DNA from: Enterobacillus tribolii
GTDB taxonomy: Bacteria > Pseudomonadota > Gammaproteobacteria > Enterobacterales > Enterobacteriaceae
Assembly: GCF_003363015.1 (NCBI RefSeq)
Contig: NZ_QRAP01000001.1
Span: 853,162-917,161, forward strand
DNA: 64,000 nt
Direction: 5' to 3'
Below, piece by piece: positions 1 through 10,009 of the stretch (within the stretch, counting starts at the first letter, position 1; the number at the start of each line of letters is the position of its first letter). The notes under the pieces were generated by a model. It ran no database searches, was not told where the DNA came from, and saw only the letters and a program-made list of their open reading frames with translations. Position numbers and translations under genes: made by a program.

Positions 1-84
1 GTTATAAACCTCTGCTGCCTGCAGTACGGGAGCCATTGCCATCAGCGCCAAAGTCATTGTTAGCTGCGTCTTCTTTTTCATCAT
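1..84 (-). CDS. General porin (OmpC/OmpF family), 5' end only
   Basis: The complement of this stretch opens with ATG ATG and reads MMKKKTQLTMTLALMAMAPV, followed by LQAAEVYN at the window edge. This is a basic n-region, a hydrophobic core and a signal peptidase I site after LQA, then the mature start AEVYN that is typical of OmpC/OmpF/PhoE trimeric porins. Only 28 codons are inside the window, so the porin type cannot be decided. Either of the two first Met codons (84 or 81) could be the start. Such porins form outer-membrane diffusion channels for small hydrophilic solutes. Family call is from the signal peptide and mature N-terminus only. Confidence 0.72.
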   Translation of the reverse strand, partial: MMKKKTQLTMTLALMAMAPVLQAAEVYN

Positions 85-480
85 CTCATCCACTGTGCCT
101 GAATATTTAATGTTTTTGTCGCACCTGAATTCGGTGCTCGCAGACTTTTTACCGGATGAACGTGATGTTTTTATTACAATCAGGCCGCACAGGTGAGTTC
201 GCGCATTCCTCACACAATAACCACTCATAAATTATGTGTATACATCTCAGTCAATTTGTTTGACATAAAAAAATCAGTAACTTCTTAGTAAAATGCGCAC
301 TAATTATTAAGTTAATTATAAAAACCCACTTTAGTTAATATTCTGTATCAGTTATTTTGATGACATGTAAATTATGGGGTTATACTGATAGTGACTTCTG
401 ATTTTGTCTGGCTATCTCATTACGGAGAGCCCTGCTCAAAAACGGAAGCATTCCACCATCGCGAATGCAAGGTACCTGAC
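85..480. other. AT-rich intergenic region upstream of porin
   Basis: About 400 bases without a convincing gene. It is strongly AT-rich between about 220 and 390, as expected for a long porin control region. I could not identify a specific OmpR site or promoter with confidence. A GTG codon at 391 is in frame with the next gene, but the ATG at 481 with AAGG upstream is the better start. Confidence 0.5.
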
Positions 481-744
481 ATGAATAATCCATTCATCCA
501 TAAGGCAGCATCAGCGTCTTTTGACATTGAAGTCTCACAGGCGATCGGAGAAGCGGTCAGAGATATCGTGGGCCGGGAAGGCGATATTGTTTTCGGCCAG
601 TTGATCGGATCGCTGGCCAGAGCGGCGAACGGCGAGACAGACAGAATACGTAAAGATATTCTTTTAACGGCTATTGACTCACTGTTGGACGATCGCACCC
701 TTCAGCCCCAGGACACACTCAAAACGCCCGTAGGCTACCAATAA
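481..744 (+). CDS. Small YmgB/AriR-like protein
   Basis: Encodes 87 residues. The central segment (about residues 15-60) has the pattern IGEAVRDIV...[10 protein letters not shown]...[14 protein letters not shown], which resembles the helical core of E. coli YmgB/AriR and its relatives YcgZ and YmgA. Those are small regulators tied to biofilm, acid resistance and the Rcs phosphorelay. The resemblance is recalled by eye, so the family call is moderate and function is inference. I chose ATG 481 because AAGG lies about 8 bases upstream and the family domain begins soon after; an in-frame GTG at 391 would add 30 residues that look unrelated. No signal peptide or membrane segment is visible. Confidence 0.55.
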   Translation: MNNPFIHKAASASFDIEVSQAIGEAVRDIVGREGDIVFGQLIGSLARAANGETDRIRKDILLTAIDSLLDDRTLQPQDTLKTPVGYQ

Positions 745-763
745 ACGTTTACCCTCCCGGTTA

Positions 764-790
764 CGAAATGCGGCGCGCTGCGCCGCTTCG
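764..790 (+). terminator. GC-rich hairpin after YmgB-like gene
   Basis: Arms 770-776 (gcggcgc) and 780-786 (gcgccgc) pair perfectly around a 3-base loop, and flanking cgaa/ttcg can extend the stem past a two-base bulge. There is no U-run, so it is a weak candidate for an intrinsic terminator. Confidence 0.3.
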
Positions 791-901
791 CTCCGGCGTG
801 CATATTTTAGGCGATTGAAAGTCAGGATTTTCCCACTACCGCGAAATAGGTTCATAATTAAATCCTGTCTTAATCAGATAGCTATTCCTAAGGAGATTAT
901 C

Positions 902-1117
902 ATGTCCGATCCACACCACATCGCAGAATGGGCGCGTTTACGCGAAACGTCTATTGAAATTGCACGGGCAATTTTTGAGCTGGCTAAAAACGATGAAGTT
1001 CTTGCTCAGAAGATCTGGGATGAAGGGAACGATGAAGTGCTACCGCTGGCGTTCGCCCAAACGGATGCCGATGAACTCTACTGGGGTGATGAAACCATCT
1101 TCCGCGCCAATGTTTGA
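902..1117 (+). CDS. yccJ: YccJ family small protein
   Basis: Encodes 71 residues that align throughout with E. coli YccJ (75 aa): [20 protein letters not shown], then the motif [11 protein letters not shown] and a C-terminal [11 protein letters not shown]. The start ATG is preceded by a strong AAGGAG at the right distance. The function of YccJ is unknown; in E. coli it lies beside wrbA, but here it stands alone, followed by a GC-rich hairpin. It is acidic, lacks a signal peptide and is probably cytoplasmic. Confidence 0.88.
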   Translation: MSDPHHIAEWARLRETSIEIARAIFELAKNDEVLAQKIWDEGNDEVLPLAFAQTDADELYWGDETIFRANV

Positions 1118-1155
1118 TCGTTCGATGCCTGATCGATCAATATCTGACTGATATC

Positions 1156-1189
1156 ACCCGCGCGGGCGGGCAAAACGGCCTGCGCGGGT
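1156..1189 (+). terminator. Probable terminator of yccJ
   Basis: A GC-rich stem with arms 1156-1167 and 1178-1189 (acccgcgc...gcgcgggt with one mismatch), followed by a short T-containing stretch. It sits between convergent yccJ and dadX. Confidence 0.5.
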
Positions 1190-1206
1190 CGTTTCGTCCG
1201 CCCGAT

Positions 1207-2277
1207 TTATACAGTTTCCACCGCCACCCTCGGCGCCAGTGCGCACAGCAGTTCATACCCCAGCGTACCCGCCGCCTGCGCTACCTCATCAACCGGCAGA
1301 TGTTTCCCCCATAGCTCAACGGGAGTACCGATATCCGCGCCGGGCAACGCCGTCAGGTCAATCGCCAGCATGTCCATGGAAACGGCCCCCAGCAGCCCCG
1401 TTCGCTCCCCGGCCACCCATACCGGCGTACCGCTCGGCGCATGGCGCGGATAACCGTCACCGTAGCCGCAGGCAACAATCCCCACCCTGAGCGGACGTTC
1501 CGCCCGGTAACGGCTCCCGTAGCCAATGGCGTCGCCGGGCCGCATCTCCTGCACGGCGATAATTTCACTGGTCAGCGACATCACCGGTTGCAGGCCGGTC
1601 GTCGCGATATCGGCTGCTCTGCCGCTCGGCGACGCGCCGTAAAGAATGATCCCGGGCCGTACCCATTGAAAGTGACTTTGCGGATGCCACAGCGTGGCCG
1701 CGGAATTCGCCAGCGAACGCGGCCCCGGAATATCGGCGGTCGCCTGGCGGAAAACCTGGAACTGCGCATCAATGCCGTGCGGATTATCCGCGTTGGCAAA
1801 ATGAGTCATCAGCGTAATCTCACCCACCGCCGGCATGTCGCGCAACCGGCGGTAAACCGGGTCGGCATGGTGCGGCGGAAAACCCAGCCGGTTCATTCCG
1901 CTGTTAATCTTGAGGTAAACGTTTATCGGCTGGTCCGGCGTCGCCTGTTCCAGCATCGATAACTGATATTCACTGTGAACCGTCGTCGTCAGCCGGTAAC
2001 GGTCGATCAACGCCAGATCGGCGCCATCAAAAAATCCTTCCAGCAACAACACGGGGCCGGTCCACCCTTCTTCCCGCAATAACACCGCTGCTTCCGGCTC
2101 AATCAGGGCGAAGCCGTCACAGCCGCTCAGCGCATGCCATACATGCCGTAGCCCATGGCCGTAGGCATTGGCTTTCACGACCGCCCAAACGCCGCTGTGA
2201 GGCGCATATTGGCGAACGCGGCTCAGGTTATGCCGCAGCGCGGCCAAATCAAGGGTTGCACGAACCGGACGGGGCAT
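1207..2277 (-). CDS. dadX: Catabolic alanine racemase
   Basis: Encodes 356 residues, the same length as E. coli DadX. PLP-dependent fold III racemase that interconverts L- and D-alanine so that DadA can oxidise the D-isomer. The PLP lysine is K35 in [11 protein letters not shown], and the second catalytic base is the tyrosine of IGYGSRYRA near residue 253. The start at 2277 ([11 protein letters not shown]) matches the family; an upstream in-frame ATG at 2292 would add five residues. It lies 60 bases downstream of dadA on the same strand and is probably co-transcribed with it. Cytoplasmic. Confidence 0.95.
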   Translation of the reverse strand: MPRPVRATLDLAALRHNLSRVRQYAPHSGVWAVVKANAYGHGLRHVWHALSGCDGFALIEPEAAVLLREEGWTGPVLLLEGFFDGADLALIDRYRLTTTVHSEYQLSMLEQATPDQPINVYLKINSGMNRLGFPPHHADPVYRRLRDMPAVGEITLMTHFANADNPHGIDAQFQVFRQATADIPGPRSLANSAATLWHPQSHFQWVRPGIILYGASPSGRAADIATTGLQPVMSLTSEIIAVQEMRPGDAIGYGSRYRAERPLRVGIVACGYGDGYPRHAPSGTPVWVAGERTGLLGAVSMDMLAIDLTALPGADIGTPVELWGKHLPVDEVAQAAGTLGYELLCALAPRVAVETV

Positions 2278-2337
2278 GGCGTTCTCCAGCAAAATGGCTC
2301 CCCGGAGAATGCCAAAACGCCGGGGAGCACAATCGGG

Positions 2338-3642
2338 TTAGTGAGCAGTATGCATTCCGCTCATTTTGGTGCGGGAGCCTGCGTGAAAGCGGCGATCATA
2401 GCGGAAGACAGAGAGATCATCCGCAGGAATCGCCGGCGTAATGCCGGAGATGATATCGGCCAGCAATTGCCCGGAGCCGCAGGCCATCGTCCAGCCCAGC
2501 GTACCGTGACCGGTATTGAGGTACAGGTTTTTAATCGGCGTTTTACCCACCACCGGCGTACCGTCCGGCGTCATCGGGCGCAATCCGGTCCAGAATACGG
2601 CCTGCGACGGATCGCCGCCGAGAGGATAGAGATCGCGAACCACCATTTCCAGCGTACGCCGCCGGGCCTCCAGCAGGCGCGTGTCAAAACCGACGATTTC
2701 CGCCATTCCCCCGACGCGGATACGCTGATCGAAACGGGTAATGGCAATTTTGTAGGTTTCATCCAGTACGGTGGAAACGGGCGCGCCGTCGGGATTGGTG
2801 ATCGGGATAGTCAGCGAATACCCCTTAAGCGGATAAACCGGTATCGCCACCGTATCCTGCAACAGCGCGGTAGAGTATGACCCAAGCGCCACCACGTAAG
2901 CATCGGCGGTGAGGATTTCCGTCCCGCACTGCACGCCGCTGATCTCGCTGCCCGTGCGCAGCAGGCGATCGACTGACACCCCGTAGCGGAACGTGACACC
3001 TTCCTGCTGAGCCATCGCCATCAGACGCTGGGTGAACAACTGGCAATCGCCGGTTTCATCATTCGGTAATTGCAGGCCGCCGGTCAGCTTATCTTTCACG
3101 TGCGCCAGCGCTGGCTCCGCCGTGGCCAGTTGATCCGCCTCCAGCAAACGGTAAGGCACGCCGGCATCCTGCAAAACGGCGATATCGCGGCTGGCGTTTT
3201 CATACTGTTGCGCAGTACGAAACAGTTGCAGCGTTCCCTTCTGACGCCCTTCGTAGCTGATGCCGGTTTCCGCACGCAGCGCTTTCAGGCAGTCGCGGCT
3301 GTATTCAGATAAACGTACCATCCGGCTTTTATTCAGCATGTAGTGCGATGTATCGCAGTTGCGCAGCATCTGCCACATCCAGCGCAGTTGGAATCCCGTA
3401 CCGTCCAGACGAATCGCCAGCGGCGCATGGCGCTGGAACATCCATTTAATCGCTTTCAGCGGCACGCCCGGCGCCGCCCAGGGCGCCGCATACCCCGGCG
3501 AAATCTGCCCCGCATTGGCTGCGCTGGTTTCAAGCGCCGGCCCTTCCTCGCGATCCAGCACCACAACCTCATGGCCCGCTCTGGCTAAATACCAGGCGCT
3601 GGCGACGCCCACCACACCACTTCCTAATATGAGAACCCGCAT
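2338..3642 (-). CDS. dadA: D-amino acid dehydrogenase, small subunit
   Basis: Encodes 434 residues (E. coli DadA 432). FAD enzyme of the inner-membrane face that deaminates D-alanine and other D-amino acids to 2-oxo acids and feeds electrons to the respiratory chain. The N-terminal dinucleotide-binding motif is [20 protein letters not shown] with G7, G9 and G12, followed by the acidic residue of VVVLDRE. The C-terminal [20 protein letters not shown] is the conserved second FAD contact. Start MRVLILGSG at 3642; an upstream in-frame ATG at 3657 is less likely. First gene of the dadAX pair for alanine catabolism. In E. coli the operon responds to Lrp and cAMP-CRP; I did not find sites here that I would defend. 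Confidence 0.95.
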   Translation of the reverse strand: MRVLILGSGVVGVASAWYLARAGHEVVVLDREEGPALETSAANAGQISPGYAAPWAAPGVPLKAIKWMFQRHAPLAIRLDGTGFQLRWMWQMLRNCDTSHYMLNKSRMVRLSEYSRDCLKALRAETGISYEGRQKGTLQLFRTAQQYENASRDIAVLQDAGVPYRLLEADQLATAEPALAHVKDKLTGGLQLPNDETGDCQLFTQRLMAMAQQEGVTFRYGVSVDRLLRTGSEISGVQCGTEILTADAYVVALGSYSTALLQDTVAIPVYPLKGYSLTIPITNPDGAPVSTVLDETYKIAITRFDQRIRVGGMAEIVGFDTRLLEARRRTLEMVVRDLYPLGGDPSQAVFWTGLRPMTPDGTPVVGKTPIKNLYLNTGHGTLGWTMACGSGQLLADIISGITPAIPADDLSVFRYDRRFHAGSRTKMSGMHTAH

Positions 3643-4130
3643 CGTTTCCCCCTCCAACGGCCATGATGAGCATGTACGATATATCGCGACTGCCTCCGGT
3701 CACCACGGCACTGCTTTCAGCGATTTATGTCACAAAATGAATGAATACAGGAATAAATCATCATTTTCAGCGCCAATCACCTGCTGAAAACAGATGCCTT
3801 TTGCTTATGATATGTCACTTCGTTCTGACTTGCAGAATCCGGGGTTTTAGGAAGTTTTGTAATTTATTTGTTAACAGAATAATGTTTCAGTCTGCTACTT
3901 CGCCACCATTCCATTTCACCAAAAATTAACATATATACAAAATTAGCGTGCGATTTTTACCCCTGAAATCCGTTGATTTTTCGCCGCCGCCCTTTCGCCC
4001 GCTGTGCCGGTAAATAAGGGCTTAAGTCACTGAAGCGTGACAGGAAGCTCTCACTTTTTCTCCGGCTGGGCTACGCTTGTAACAGGGCCTTGCGAATTGA
4101 CGGGCTCATAAAAAGAATGAGGGTGCGCTG
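3643..4130. promoter_or_regulatory. Divergent dadA / spoVR control region
   Basis: About 490 bases between divergently transcribed genes, AT-rich around 3730-3960. It must hold promoters for both operons. Short hydrophobic open frames here lack ribosome sites and look spurious. No operator could be assigned with confidence. Confidence 0.5.
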
Positions 4131-5675
4131 ATGGTGACTTCAACACAAGAAAATACCCGGCACGGTACTGTGCTGAGTGATGGACCGGATTGGACCTTCC
4201 CGCTGCTGCAGGAGTATCTGGATCACATTGATCGGGTAGCGAAATACTACCGCCTGGATACCTACCCCCATCAAATTGAGATCATTACCGCCGAACAGAT
4301 GATGGATGCCTACTCCAGCATCGGTATGCCGATCAACTACACGCACTGGTCCTTCGGCAGGAAGTTCATTGAAACAGAGCAGCTCTATAAGCAGGGCCAG
4401 CAAGGGCTGGCGTATGAGATCGTCATTAACTCCAATCCCTGCATCGCCTATCTGATGGAGGAAAACACCATTACCATGCAGGCGCTGGTGATGGCGCACG
4501 CCTGCTACGGCCACAACTCCTTCTTCAAAAACAATTATCTGTTCCGCAGTTGGACCGACGCCAGCTCAATCGTCGATTATCTGCTGTTCGCCCGTCACTA
4601 CATCAGCGAGTGCGAAGAGCGCTACGGCGTTGAAGAGGTGGAGAAGCTGCTGGACTCCTGCCATGCCCTGATGAACTATGGCGTGGACCGCTACAAACGG
4701 CCGCAGAAAATTTCGCTGGAAGAGGAACGCGCACGCCAGAAAGCGCGCGAGGAGTATCTGCAAAGCCAGGTCAACGATCTGTGGCGTACCCTGCCACGGC
4801 GTGAACGCGAAGAACAGGCGGAAACAGAGCGTCGTTTCCCCAGTGAGCCGCAGGAAAACATTCTCTACTTCCTCGAGAAAAATGCGCCGCTGCTGGAGTC
4901 CTGGCAACGTGAGATCGTGCGCATCGTGCGTAAAATCAGCCAATATTTTTACCCGCAAAAGCAAACGCAGGTAATGAACGAAGGCTGGGCGACATTCTGG
5001 CACTACACCATTCTCAACCACTTATACGATGAGAAAAAAGTCAGCGACCGCTTTATGCTGGAATTTCTCCACAGCCACACCAACGTCGTTTACCAGCCGC
5101 CGTACAACAGCCCCTATTACAACGGCATCAACCCCTATGCCCTGGGGTTCGCCATGTTTCAGGATATCCGCCGCATCTGCCAGTCGCCAACCGAAGAGGA
5201 TCGCCGCTGGTTTCCGGATATCGCCGGTAAAGACTGGCTGGATACGTTGCACTTCGCCATGCGCGACTTTAAGGATGAGAGTTTCATCAGCCAGTTCCTG
5301 TCGCCCAAGCTGATGCGTGATTTCCGTCTGTTCACCGTATTAGACGACGATCACAATAACTACCTGGAGATCGACGCCATTCATAATGATGAAGGCTACC
5401 AGAGGATCCGCGAACAGCTTTCCGCTCAATACAATTTGAGCAATCATGAGCCCAATATCCAGGTATGGAACGTAGCCCTGCGCGGCGACCGTTCCCTGAC
5501 GTTGCGTTATATTCCGCATAACCGCGCCCCGCTGGATAAAAGCCGGCGGGAAGTCATGAAGCATCTGCACCGCCTGTGGGGTTTTGATGTCTATATGGAA
5601 CAGGTGAATGAGGACGGCAGCATTGAGCTGCTGGAACGTTGCCCGCCCAGAAGCGGACAATCTGAAAACCGGTAA
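4131..5675 (+). CDS. ycgB: SpoVR family protein YcgB
   Basis: Encodes 514 residues, near-identical in layout to E. coli YcgB (510 aa). The family is named for Bacillus SpoVR, which is needed for spore cortex formation, but its biochemical role in enterobacteria is not established. Conserved blocks include the histidine-rich MAHACYGHNSFFKNNYLFRSWTD around residues 120-145 and NEGWATFWHYTILNHLYDE near 280-300. No signal peptide or membrane segments. The gene is monocistronic, with a perfect hairpin terminator directly after the stop. The start fits the family; only the first 15 or so residues vary. Confidence 0.93.
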   Translation: MVTSTQENTRHGTVLSDGPDWTFPLLQEYLDHIDRVAKYYRLDTYPHQIEIITAEQMMDAYSSIGMPINYTHWSFGRKFIETEQLYKQGQQGLAYEIVINSNPCIAYLMEENTITMQALVMAHACYGHNSFFKNNYLFRSWTDASSIVDYLLFARHYISECEERYGVEEVEKLLDSCHALMNYGVDRYKRPQKISLEEERARQKAREEYLQSQVNDLWRTLPRREREEQAETERRFPSEPQENILYFLEKNAPLLESWQREIVRIVRKISQYFYPQKQTQVMNEGWATFWHYTILNHLYDEKKVSDRFMLEFLHSHTNVVYQPPYNSPYYNGINPYALGFAMFQDIRRICQSPTEEDRRWFPDIAGKDWLDTLHFAMRDFKDESFISQFLSPKLMRDFRLFTVLDDDHNNYLEIDAIHNDEGYQRIREQLSAQYNLSNHEPNIQVWNVALRGDRSLTLRYIPHNRAPLDKSRREVMKHLHRLWGFDVYMEQVNEDGSIELLERCPPRSGQSENR

Positions 5676-5677
5676 AT

Positions 5678-5709
5678 AAAGAGGGCGCCTTAAGGCGCCC
5701 TCTTTATTT
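5678..5709. terminator. Bidirectional terminator between ycgB and fadR
   Basis: Perfect 12-bp stem (5678-5689 with 5694-5705, aaagagggcgcc/ggcgccctcttt) around loop ttaa. A-rich on one side and T-rich on the other, so it can stop transcription of both convergent genes. Confidence 0.9.
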
Positions 5710-5724
5710 CATTATGCCGTTCTC

Positions 5725-6444
5725 TTAACGACGGCCATCGGCCAGATCGCTGGGAATCGCATTCTGCATGCTGCTCCAAATCGCCCCGCTCTCTTTACCG
5801 TAAGAGCGAACGTAATCCATCACTTTCTCATGATTCTTGTCACGGCACAGCTGGCTGAGTTTGTCATAAAAACTCAGCGCCAGACGACGGGCCTCAGGAT
5901 TAGAGAAATAATAGCGCCCCACGCGGGTGTACAGCCCTTTCAGGCCATTGAAGATCAGGCCGTAAATCGGATTCCCGGACACGAACGCCAGCCCGCGAAA
6001 AATGCTGTAATCCAGTTCGGTAAATGCCTCCGCCTGGTCGTTGACTCCCTTGGCGCTGGCCAGAACTTCCTGTGCTTTTTCAGGATGCTGGCGCACGGCG
6101 GCGCGGATAAAAATGGAAGCGATATTGGTGCGTACCGACAGCAAATTATCAATCAACTGAGGAACGCTGTCGTGGTCAAGGCGTGCCAGCGTTTCCAATA
6201 TATTCAACCCCGACGTTTCCCAGAAATTATTCACCTTGGTCGGTTTACCGTGCTGAATGGTCAGCCAACCATCACGCGCCAGGCGTTGTAACACCTCACG
6301 CAACGTGGTTCTGGTCACGCCAATCAGCTCTGAAAGCTCGCGCTCTGCGGGGAGAATAGAACCCGGCGGAAAACGGTTATTCCAAATACTTTCAATGATG
6401 TACTCTTCCGCAAACCCAGCAGGACTCTGCGCCTTAATAACCAT
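5725..6444 (-). CDS. fadR: Fatty acid metabolism regulator FadR
   Basis: Encodes 239 residues, the same length as E. coli FadR. GntR-family regulator with an N-terminal winged helix ([20 protein letters not shown], about residues 30-50) and an all-helical C-terminal acyl-CoA-binding domain. It represses fad degradation genes and activates fabA/fabB; long-chain acyl-CoA releases it from DNA. The DNA-recognition region is unchanged from E. coli, so E. coli-type operators should apply; a candidate lies before fadD at 31556-31572. Monocistronic, convergent with ycgB. Confidence 0.97.
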   Translation of the reverse strand: MVIKAQSPAGFAEEYIIESIWNNRFPPGSILPAERELSELIGVTRTTLREVLQRLARDGWLTIQHGKPTKVNNFWETSGLNILETLARLDHDSVPQLIDNLLSVRTNIASIFIRAAVRQHPEKAQEVLASAKGVNDQAEAFTELDYSIFRGLAFVSGNPIYGLIFNGLKGLYTRVGRYYFSNPEARRLALSFYDKLSQLCRDKNHEKVMDYVRSYGKESGAIWSSMQNAIPSDLADGRR

Positions 6445-6734
6445 AGTTGTTGACGTTCCGTAGCGACTTCAATTAGCAAAAACTGTGATCTCATCATACC
6501 AGATCGCAAAAACCGGATATAGCTAAAAACCGGAAACTGTGGGTAAACCGACAAAAAACTGCGGCGTCTAATCCCCCTATTTTCTCAGGTAATTATGCCG
6601 TCCAGCTGCATTTTTATCCATTATGCAACTCCGCGCAACTGGCTTGAATGAGAATTAACCTCAATAAGTACTGGATTCGCAGTGCTAAGCGGAGTTAGAA
6701 TCAATCTCGTTATCAATCTGACTCAGAGGGAAGT

Positions 6735-7019
6735 ATGGATCTTGCAGGTGTCTTGATCGCCACGTCCGGCGTTATTATGACCAGCGCTCTGGTCGTCACG
6801 GTTTACGGCGGCATGCCGCGTTTATTCCGTAAAGCCCCGCCCAAGTCGGAGCCTGAGTACAATGACGCATTTACTGACCTGTCGGTCGCTGACGATGCGC
6901 GCCAACCTGCGTTCGGCGATCTTAATGTTCCTCTGCCGGCCATGAGCGCCGTGGGTGATTTGAACATCCCTCTGCCCGCCATGCGTACGGTATTGGGCAC
7001 CATCAAAGAAAAAGAGTAA
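6735..7019 (+). CDS. Hypothetical small membrane-anchored protein with internal repeat
   Basis: Encodes 94 residues that I do not recognise. Residues about 3-25 form one hydrophobic segment (AGVLIATSGVIMTSALVVTV), then come basic residues and a charged tail. The tail carries a tandem repeat, GDLNVPLPAM and GDLNIPLPAM, spaced 16 residues apart, ending in a Lys/Glu-rich C-terminus. The start ATG has GAGGGAAG just upstream and a strong bidirectional terminator follows, so it is a genuine transcription unit. A single-pass inner-membrane protein is likely. Function unknown. Confidence 0.7.
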   Translation: MDLAGVLIATSGVIMTSALVVTVYGGMPRLFRKAPPKSEPEYNDAFTDLSVADDARQPAFGDLNVPLPAMSAVGDLNIPLPAMRTVLGTIKEKE

Positions 7020-7034
7020 CCGTTCGTCAGACGA

Positions 7035-7066
7035 AAAAAATCCGCCGATTGAGGCGGATTTTTTGT
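7035..7066. terminator. Bidirectional terminator
   Basis: Perfect 12-bp stem with arms 7035-7046 (aaaaaatccgcc) and 7053-7064 (ggcggatttttt) around loop gattga. It serves the repeat protein gene on + and the small acidic gene on -. Confidence 0.9.
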
Positions 7067-7077
7067 TTGCGCGGCAA

Positions 7078-7209
7078 TCAGATTTTACAGCCTTCGCAGT
7101 CGCTTTCATCCTGCATTTCTTCCGGCACATCCTGCGCTTTCTGCTGCGCGCGTTTCTCCGCCTGCTCCAGCTCGGCGTCAATGTCAAAATCAAAAATATC
7201 GTCGCTCAT
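7078..7209 (-). CDS. Hypothetical acidic microprotein with C-terminal CxxC
   Basis: Encodes 43 residues beginning MSDDIFDFDIDAELEQAEKR and ending DESDCEGCKI. It is highly acidic with a predicted helix in the middle and a CEGC pair two residues from the C-terminus, which could bind metal or be redox active. ATG 7209 is chosen because AGGAGAG lies upstream; the in-frame extension to 7269 is hydrophobic and lacks a ribosome site. A shared terminator follows. I do not recognise the family. Confidence 0.62.
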   Translation of the reverse strand: MSDDIFDFDIDAELEQAEKRAQQKAQDVPEEMQDESDCEGCKI

Positions 7210-7448
7210 ACATACTCTCCTGACCATTTCAGCCGGTAAGTATAACGGGAAACAGAATGTTTTGACCATTTCCTACCAATATCGTCCTCTAATAATACAT
7301 GCCCGCAGTATAAAGTATTTCTATAATTTCATGATTAATCAGTCCAATTTTTTTGGGCGCACCGCTAAAAACGTGTATATTCAGGTTTTGACTCGATTAT
7401 TTAACAAGCTGGATGGCGTCAGTTTCTGTCCGCGATAATGAAGGTATT

Positions 7449-9005
7449 ATGGACAACACATTTTCCAGGGCATTTTCCCGTAATTTTCTCGGCAACGCGC
7501 CCGAGTGGTACAAAGTTGCAATTTTAGTCTTTCTGTTGATTAACCCGTTGGTATTCCTGTTCGTCAGCCCTTTCGTCGCCGGTTGGCTGCTGGTCATTGA
7601 ATTTATCTTTACCCTTTCAATGGCGCTGAAGTGCTACCCTTTGCTGCCCGGCGGATTGCTGGCGCTGGAGGCCGTGCTGATCGGCATGACGACGCCGGAA
7701 CAGGTTTCCCATGAGATCGCAGCGAATTTAGAGGTGTTACTGCTGCTGATTTTCATGGTTGCCGGCATCTATTTCATGAAACAGTTATTACTGTTCGTCT
7801 TTACTAAGCTGCTGCTCAACATTCGCTCCAAAACGGCGCTTTCGCTGGCATTCTGCATTGCCTCTGCGTTTCTTTCCGCGTTTCTGGACGCCCTGACGGT
7901 CATTGCCGTGGTTATCAGCGTCGCCATTGGCTTCTACGGTATTTATCACCGTGTCGCCTCCGGCGTTATGGAAGGCGACACCAATCTGTCAGACGACAGC
8001 CAACTGCGTAACGTGGGCCGTCGCGCTATTCTTGAGCAATTCCGCGCCTTCCTGCGCAGCCTGATGATGCACGCCGGCGTTGGTACCGCGCTGGGCGGCG
8101 TCATGACCATGGTGGGTGAGCCGCAAAACCTGATCATTGCCAAAAACGCAGGCTGGAACTTCGGTGAGTTTTTAATCCGTATGGCGCCCATTACCTTACC
8201 GGTATTCATCTGCGGCGTGATGACCTGTTATCTGGTAGAACGCTTCCATGTCTTCGGCTACGGCACACGCCTGCCCAAGCGTGTTCGCCAGGTTCTGCGC
8301 GACTACGACCGTAAGGAAACCGCCCAGCGCACCCGCCAGGAACGCATACGCCTGATCGTACAGGCCGCGGTCGGTATCTGGCTTATCGTCGCGCTGGCGT
8401 TCCACCTTGCCGAAGTGGGTTTGATTGGCCTGAGCGTCATCATTCTGACCACCTCATTCTGCGGCGTCACCGATGAACACGCGATTGGTAAAGCATTCCA
8501 GGAGTCACTGCCCTTTACCGCCTTGCTGACCGTATTTTTCTCCGTGGTTGCCGTCATCATCGACCAGCAGCTCTTCAGTCCTATTATTCGCTTCGTACTG
8601 CAGGCGTCGCCGGATAACCAACTGACGTTATTCTACTTATTCAACGGATTGTTATCCGCCATCTCAGATAATGTTTTCGTCGGCACCGTCTATATTCACG
8701 AGGCTAAATCAGCCATGGAGGCTGGCATCGTCTCACTGCAGCAGTATGAAATGCTGGCTGTCGCCATCAATACCGGCACTAACCTGCCTTCCGTGGCGAC
8801 ACCTAACGGCCAGGCTGCGTTTCTGTTCCTGCTGACCTCCGCGCTGGCGCCGCTGATCCGGCTGTCATACGGGCGCATGGTATGGATGGCGCTGCCCTAT
8901 ACCATCGTACTGACGCTGACGGGCCTTTTATGCGTGGAGTTTCTGTTGCATCCCGTTACCGATCTGTTCTATCAATGGAACTGGCTGTCTGCCCCCGTCG
9001 GTTGA
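7449..9005 (+). CDS. nhaB: Na+/H+ antiporter NhaB
   Basis: Encodes 518 residues, aligned over the full length with E. coli NhaB (513 aa). Inner-membrane sodium/proton antiporter for sodium export and pH homeostasis. Many hydrophobic segments are visible, with hallmark blocks [19 protein letters not shown] (about 135-155), [21 protein letters not shown], and [15 protein letters not shown] toward the end. ATG 7449 matches the family N-terminus and follows GAAGGTATT; an upstream frame from 7413 is not needed. It is followed on the same strand by dsbB, as in E. coli. Confidence 0.96.
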   Translation: MDNTFSRAFSRNFLGNAPEWYKVAILVFLLINPLVFLFVSPFVAGWLLVIEFIFTLSMALKCYPLLPGGLLALEAVLIGMTTPEQVSHEIAANLEVLLLLIFMVAGIYFMKQLLLFVFTKLLLNIRSKTALSLAFCIASAFLSAFLDALTVIAVVISVAIGFYGIYHRVASGVMEGDTNLSDDSQLRNVGRRAILEQFRAFLRSLMMHAGVGTALGGVMTMVGEPQNLIIAKNAGWNFGEFLIRMAPITLPVFICGVMTCYLVERFHVFGYGTRLPKRVRQVLRDYDRKETAQRTRQERIRLIVQAAVGIWLIVALAFHLAEVGLIGLSVIILTTSFCGVTDEHAIGKAFQESLPFTALLTVFFSVVAVIIDQQLFSPIIRFVLQASPDNQLTLFYLFNGLLSAISDNVFVGTVYIHEAKSAMEAGIVSLQQYEMLAVAINTGTNLPSVATPNGQAAFLFLLTSALAPLIRLSYGRMVWMALPYTIVLTLTGLLCVEFLLHPVTDLFYQWNWLSAPVG

Positions 9006-9161
9006 CGGGTTTCAGCGCCCCTGTTAGCAATATGTTTAGATTCCGTTTTTTATCCCGGAACACGCGTATTTTCACGAAAAAAAGCGCGTAGCAGGCTGGC
9101 AGGGGGGCAGAATTGGTTTACACTGCGCACATCTATGCTAAAAACACGGAAGAACTCTGTC

Positions 9162-9692
9162 ATGCTGCAATATTTGAATCGTTGCTCGAAAGGCCGAGGG
9201 GCCTGGATTTTAATGGCCTTTACGGCGCTTATTCTGGAGCTGATTGCGCTCTATTTTCAGCATGTCATGCTACTTCAGCCCTGTGTCATGTGTATTTATG
9301 AGCGCTGCGCCCTGTTCGGCGTACTGGGCGCCGCTATCGTCGGCGCTATCGCCCCTAAAACGCCGCTGCGCTTTGTCGCCATCGCTATCTGGCTTTACAG
9401 CGCTTACGAAGGGCTGATGCTGGCATGGCGGCATACCATGATTCAGCTTCACCCTTCCCCGTTTAATACCTGCGATTTCTTCGTCAACTTCCCCTCCTGG
9501 CTGCCGCTGGACAAATGGGCGCCGGCGCTTTTCGTCGCTTCCGGCGACTGCTCCGAGCGTCAATGGGAGTTTCTGACCCTGGCGATGCCGCAATGGTTAA
9601 TCGGGATCTTTGCCGCTTACTTGGCAGTAGGCCTGTTAGTCACCATCAGCCAGTTTGTGAAGCCCAAGCGCCGCGATTTATTTGGCCGTTAA
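9162..9692 (+). CDS. dsbB: Disulfide bond formation protein DsbB
   Basis: Encodes 176 residues, the E. coli length. Four-helix inner-membrane quinone reductase that reoxidises DsbA. Both redox pairs are present at the E. coli positions: C41-V-M-C44 in the first periplasmic loop and C104/C130 in the second. R48, next to the first pair, is the conserved quinone-site arginine. Start ATG 9162 gives the family N-terminus. A terminator hairpin follows. The neighbouring accessory block carries its own DsbA-like protein, a possible partner. Confidence 0.97.
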   Translation: MLQYLNRCSKGRGAWILMAFTALILELIALYFQHVMLLQPCVMCIYERCALFGVLGAAIVGAIAPKTPLRFVAIAIWLYSAYEGLMLAWRHTMIQLHPSPFNTCDFFVNFPSWLPLDKWAPALFVASGDCSERQWEFLTLAMPQWLIGIFAAYLAVGLLVTISQFVKPKRRDLFGR

Positions 9693-9716
9693 TTTTATTT
9701 ATTTCTTAAAACCTGA

Positions 9717-9753
9717 CCCCGCAATTATTTCAATAATGCGGGGTTAATTTTTT
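9717..9753 (+). terminator. dsbB terminator
   Basis: Hairpin with arms 9717-9723 (ccccgca) and 9737-9743 (tgcgggg), extended inward by ttat/ataa past one bulged base, followed by ttaatttttt. Confidence 0.85.
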
Positions 9754-10009
9754 AATTGACCCCAATATTAATTCTTATCGAATTCATTTAATCAATTGTA
9801 TTTTCCGCACGATATATATCACGTCAACGCGCCTAATAGCCGCTGCCAATGATATTCATATAAGCAATACCACTAATAGTCTTTATCCTATTTATTCATT
9901 TTTATTTCTATTTTCCCTATGCTAATTTTAGCAACGTAGAATAAACCTGACAGGCTATTCGAAAATAGAATCATTAATTCCCCATTTTAATATATAAAAG
10001 GAGTTTGTA
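9754..10009 (+). promoter_or_regulatory. AT-rich leader region of the peptide cluster
   Basis: About 255 bases of clearly AT-rich DNA with no open frame, ending in AAAAGGAG before the peptide gene. It must hold the promoter of the cluster. TATGCTAAT near 9918 is a possible -10 element, but I cannot fix a -35. The composition change from dsbB marks the left edge of the accessory block. Confidence 0.45.
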
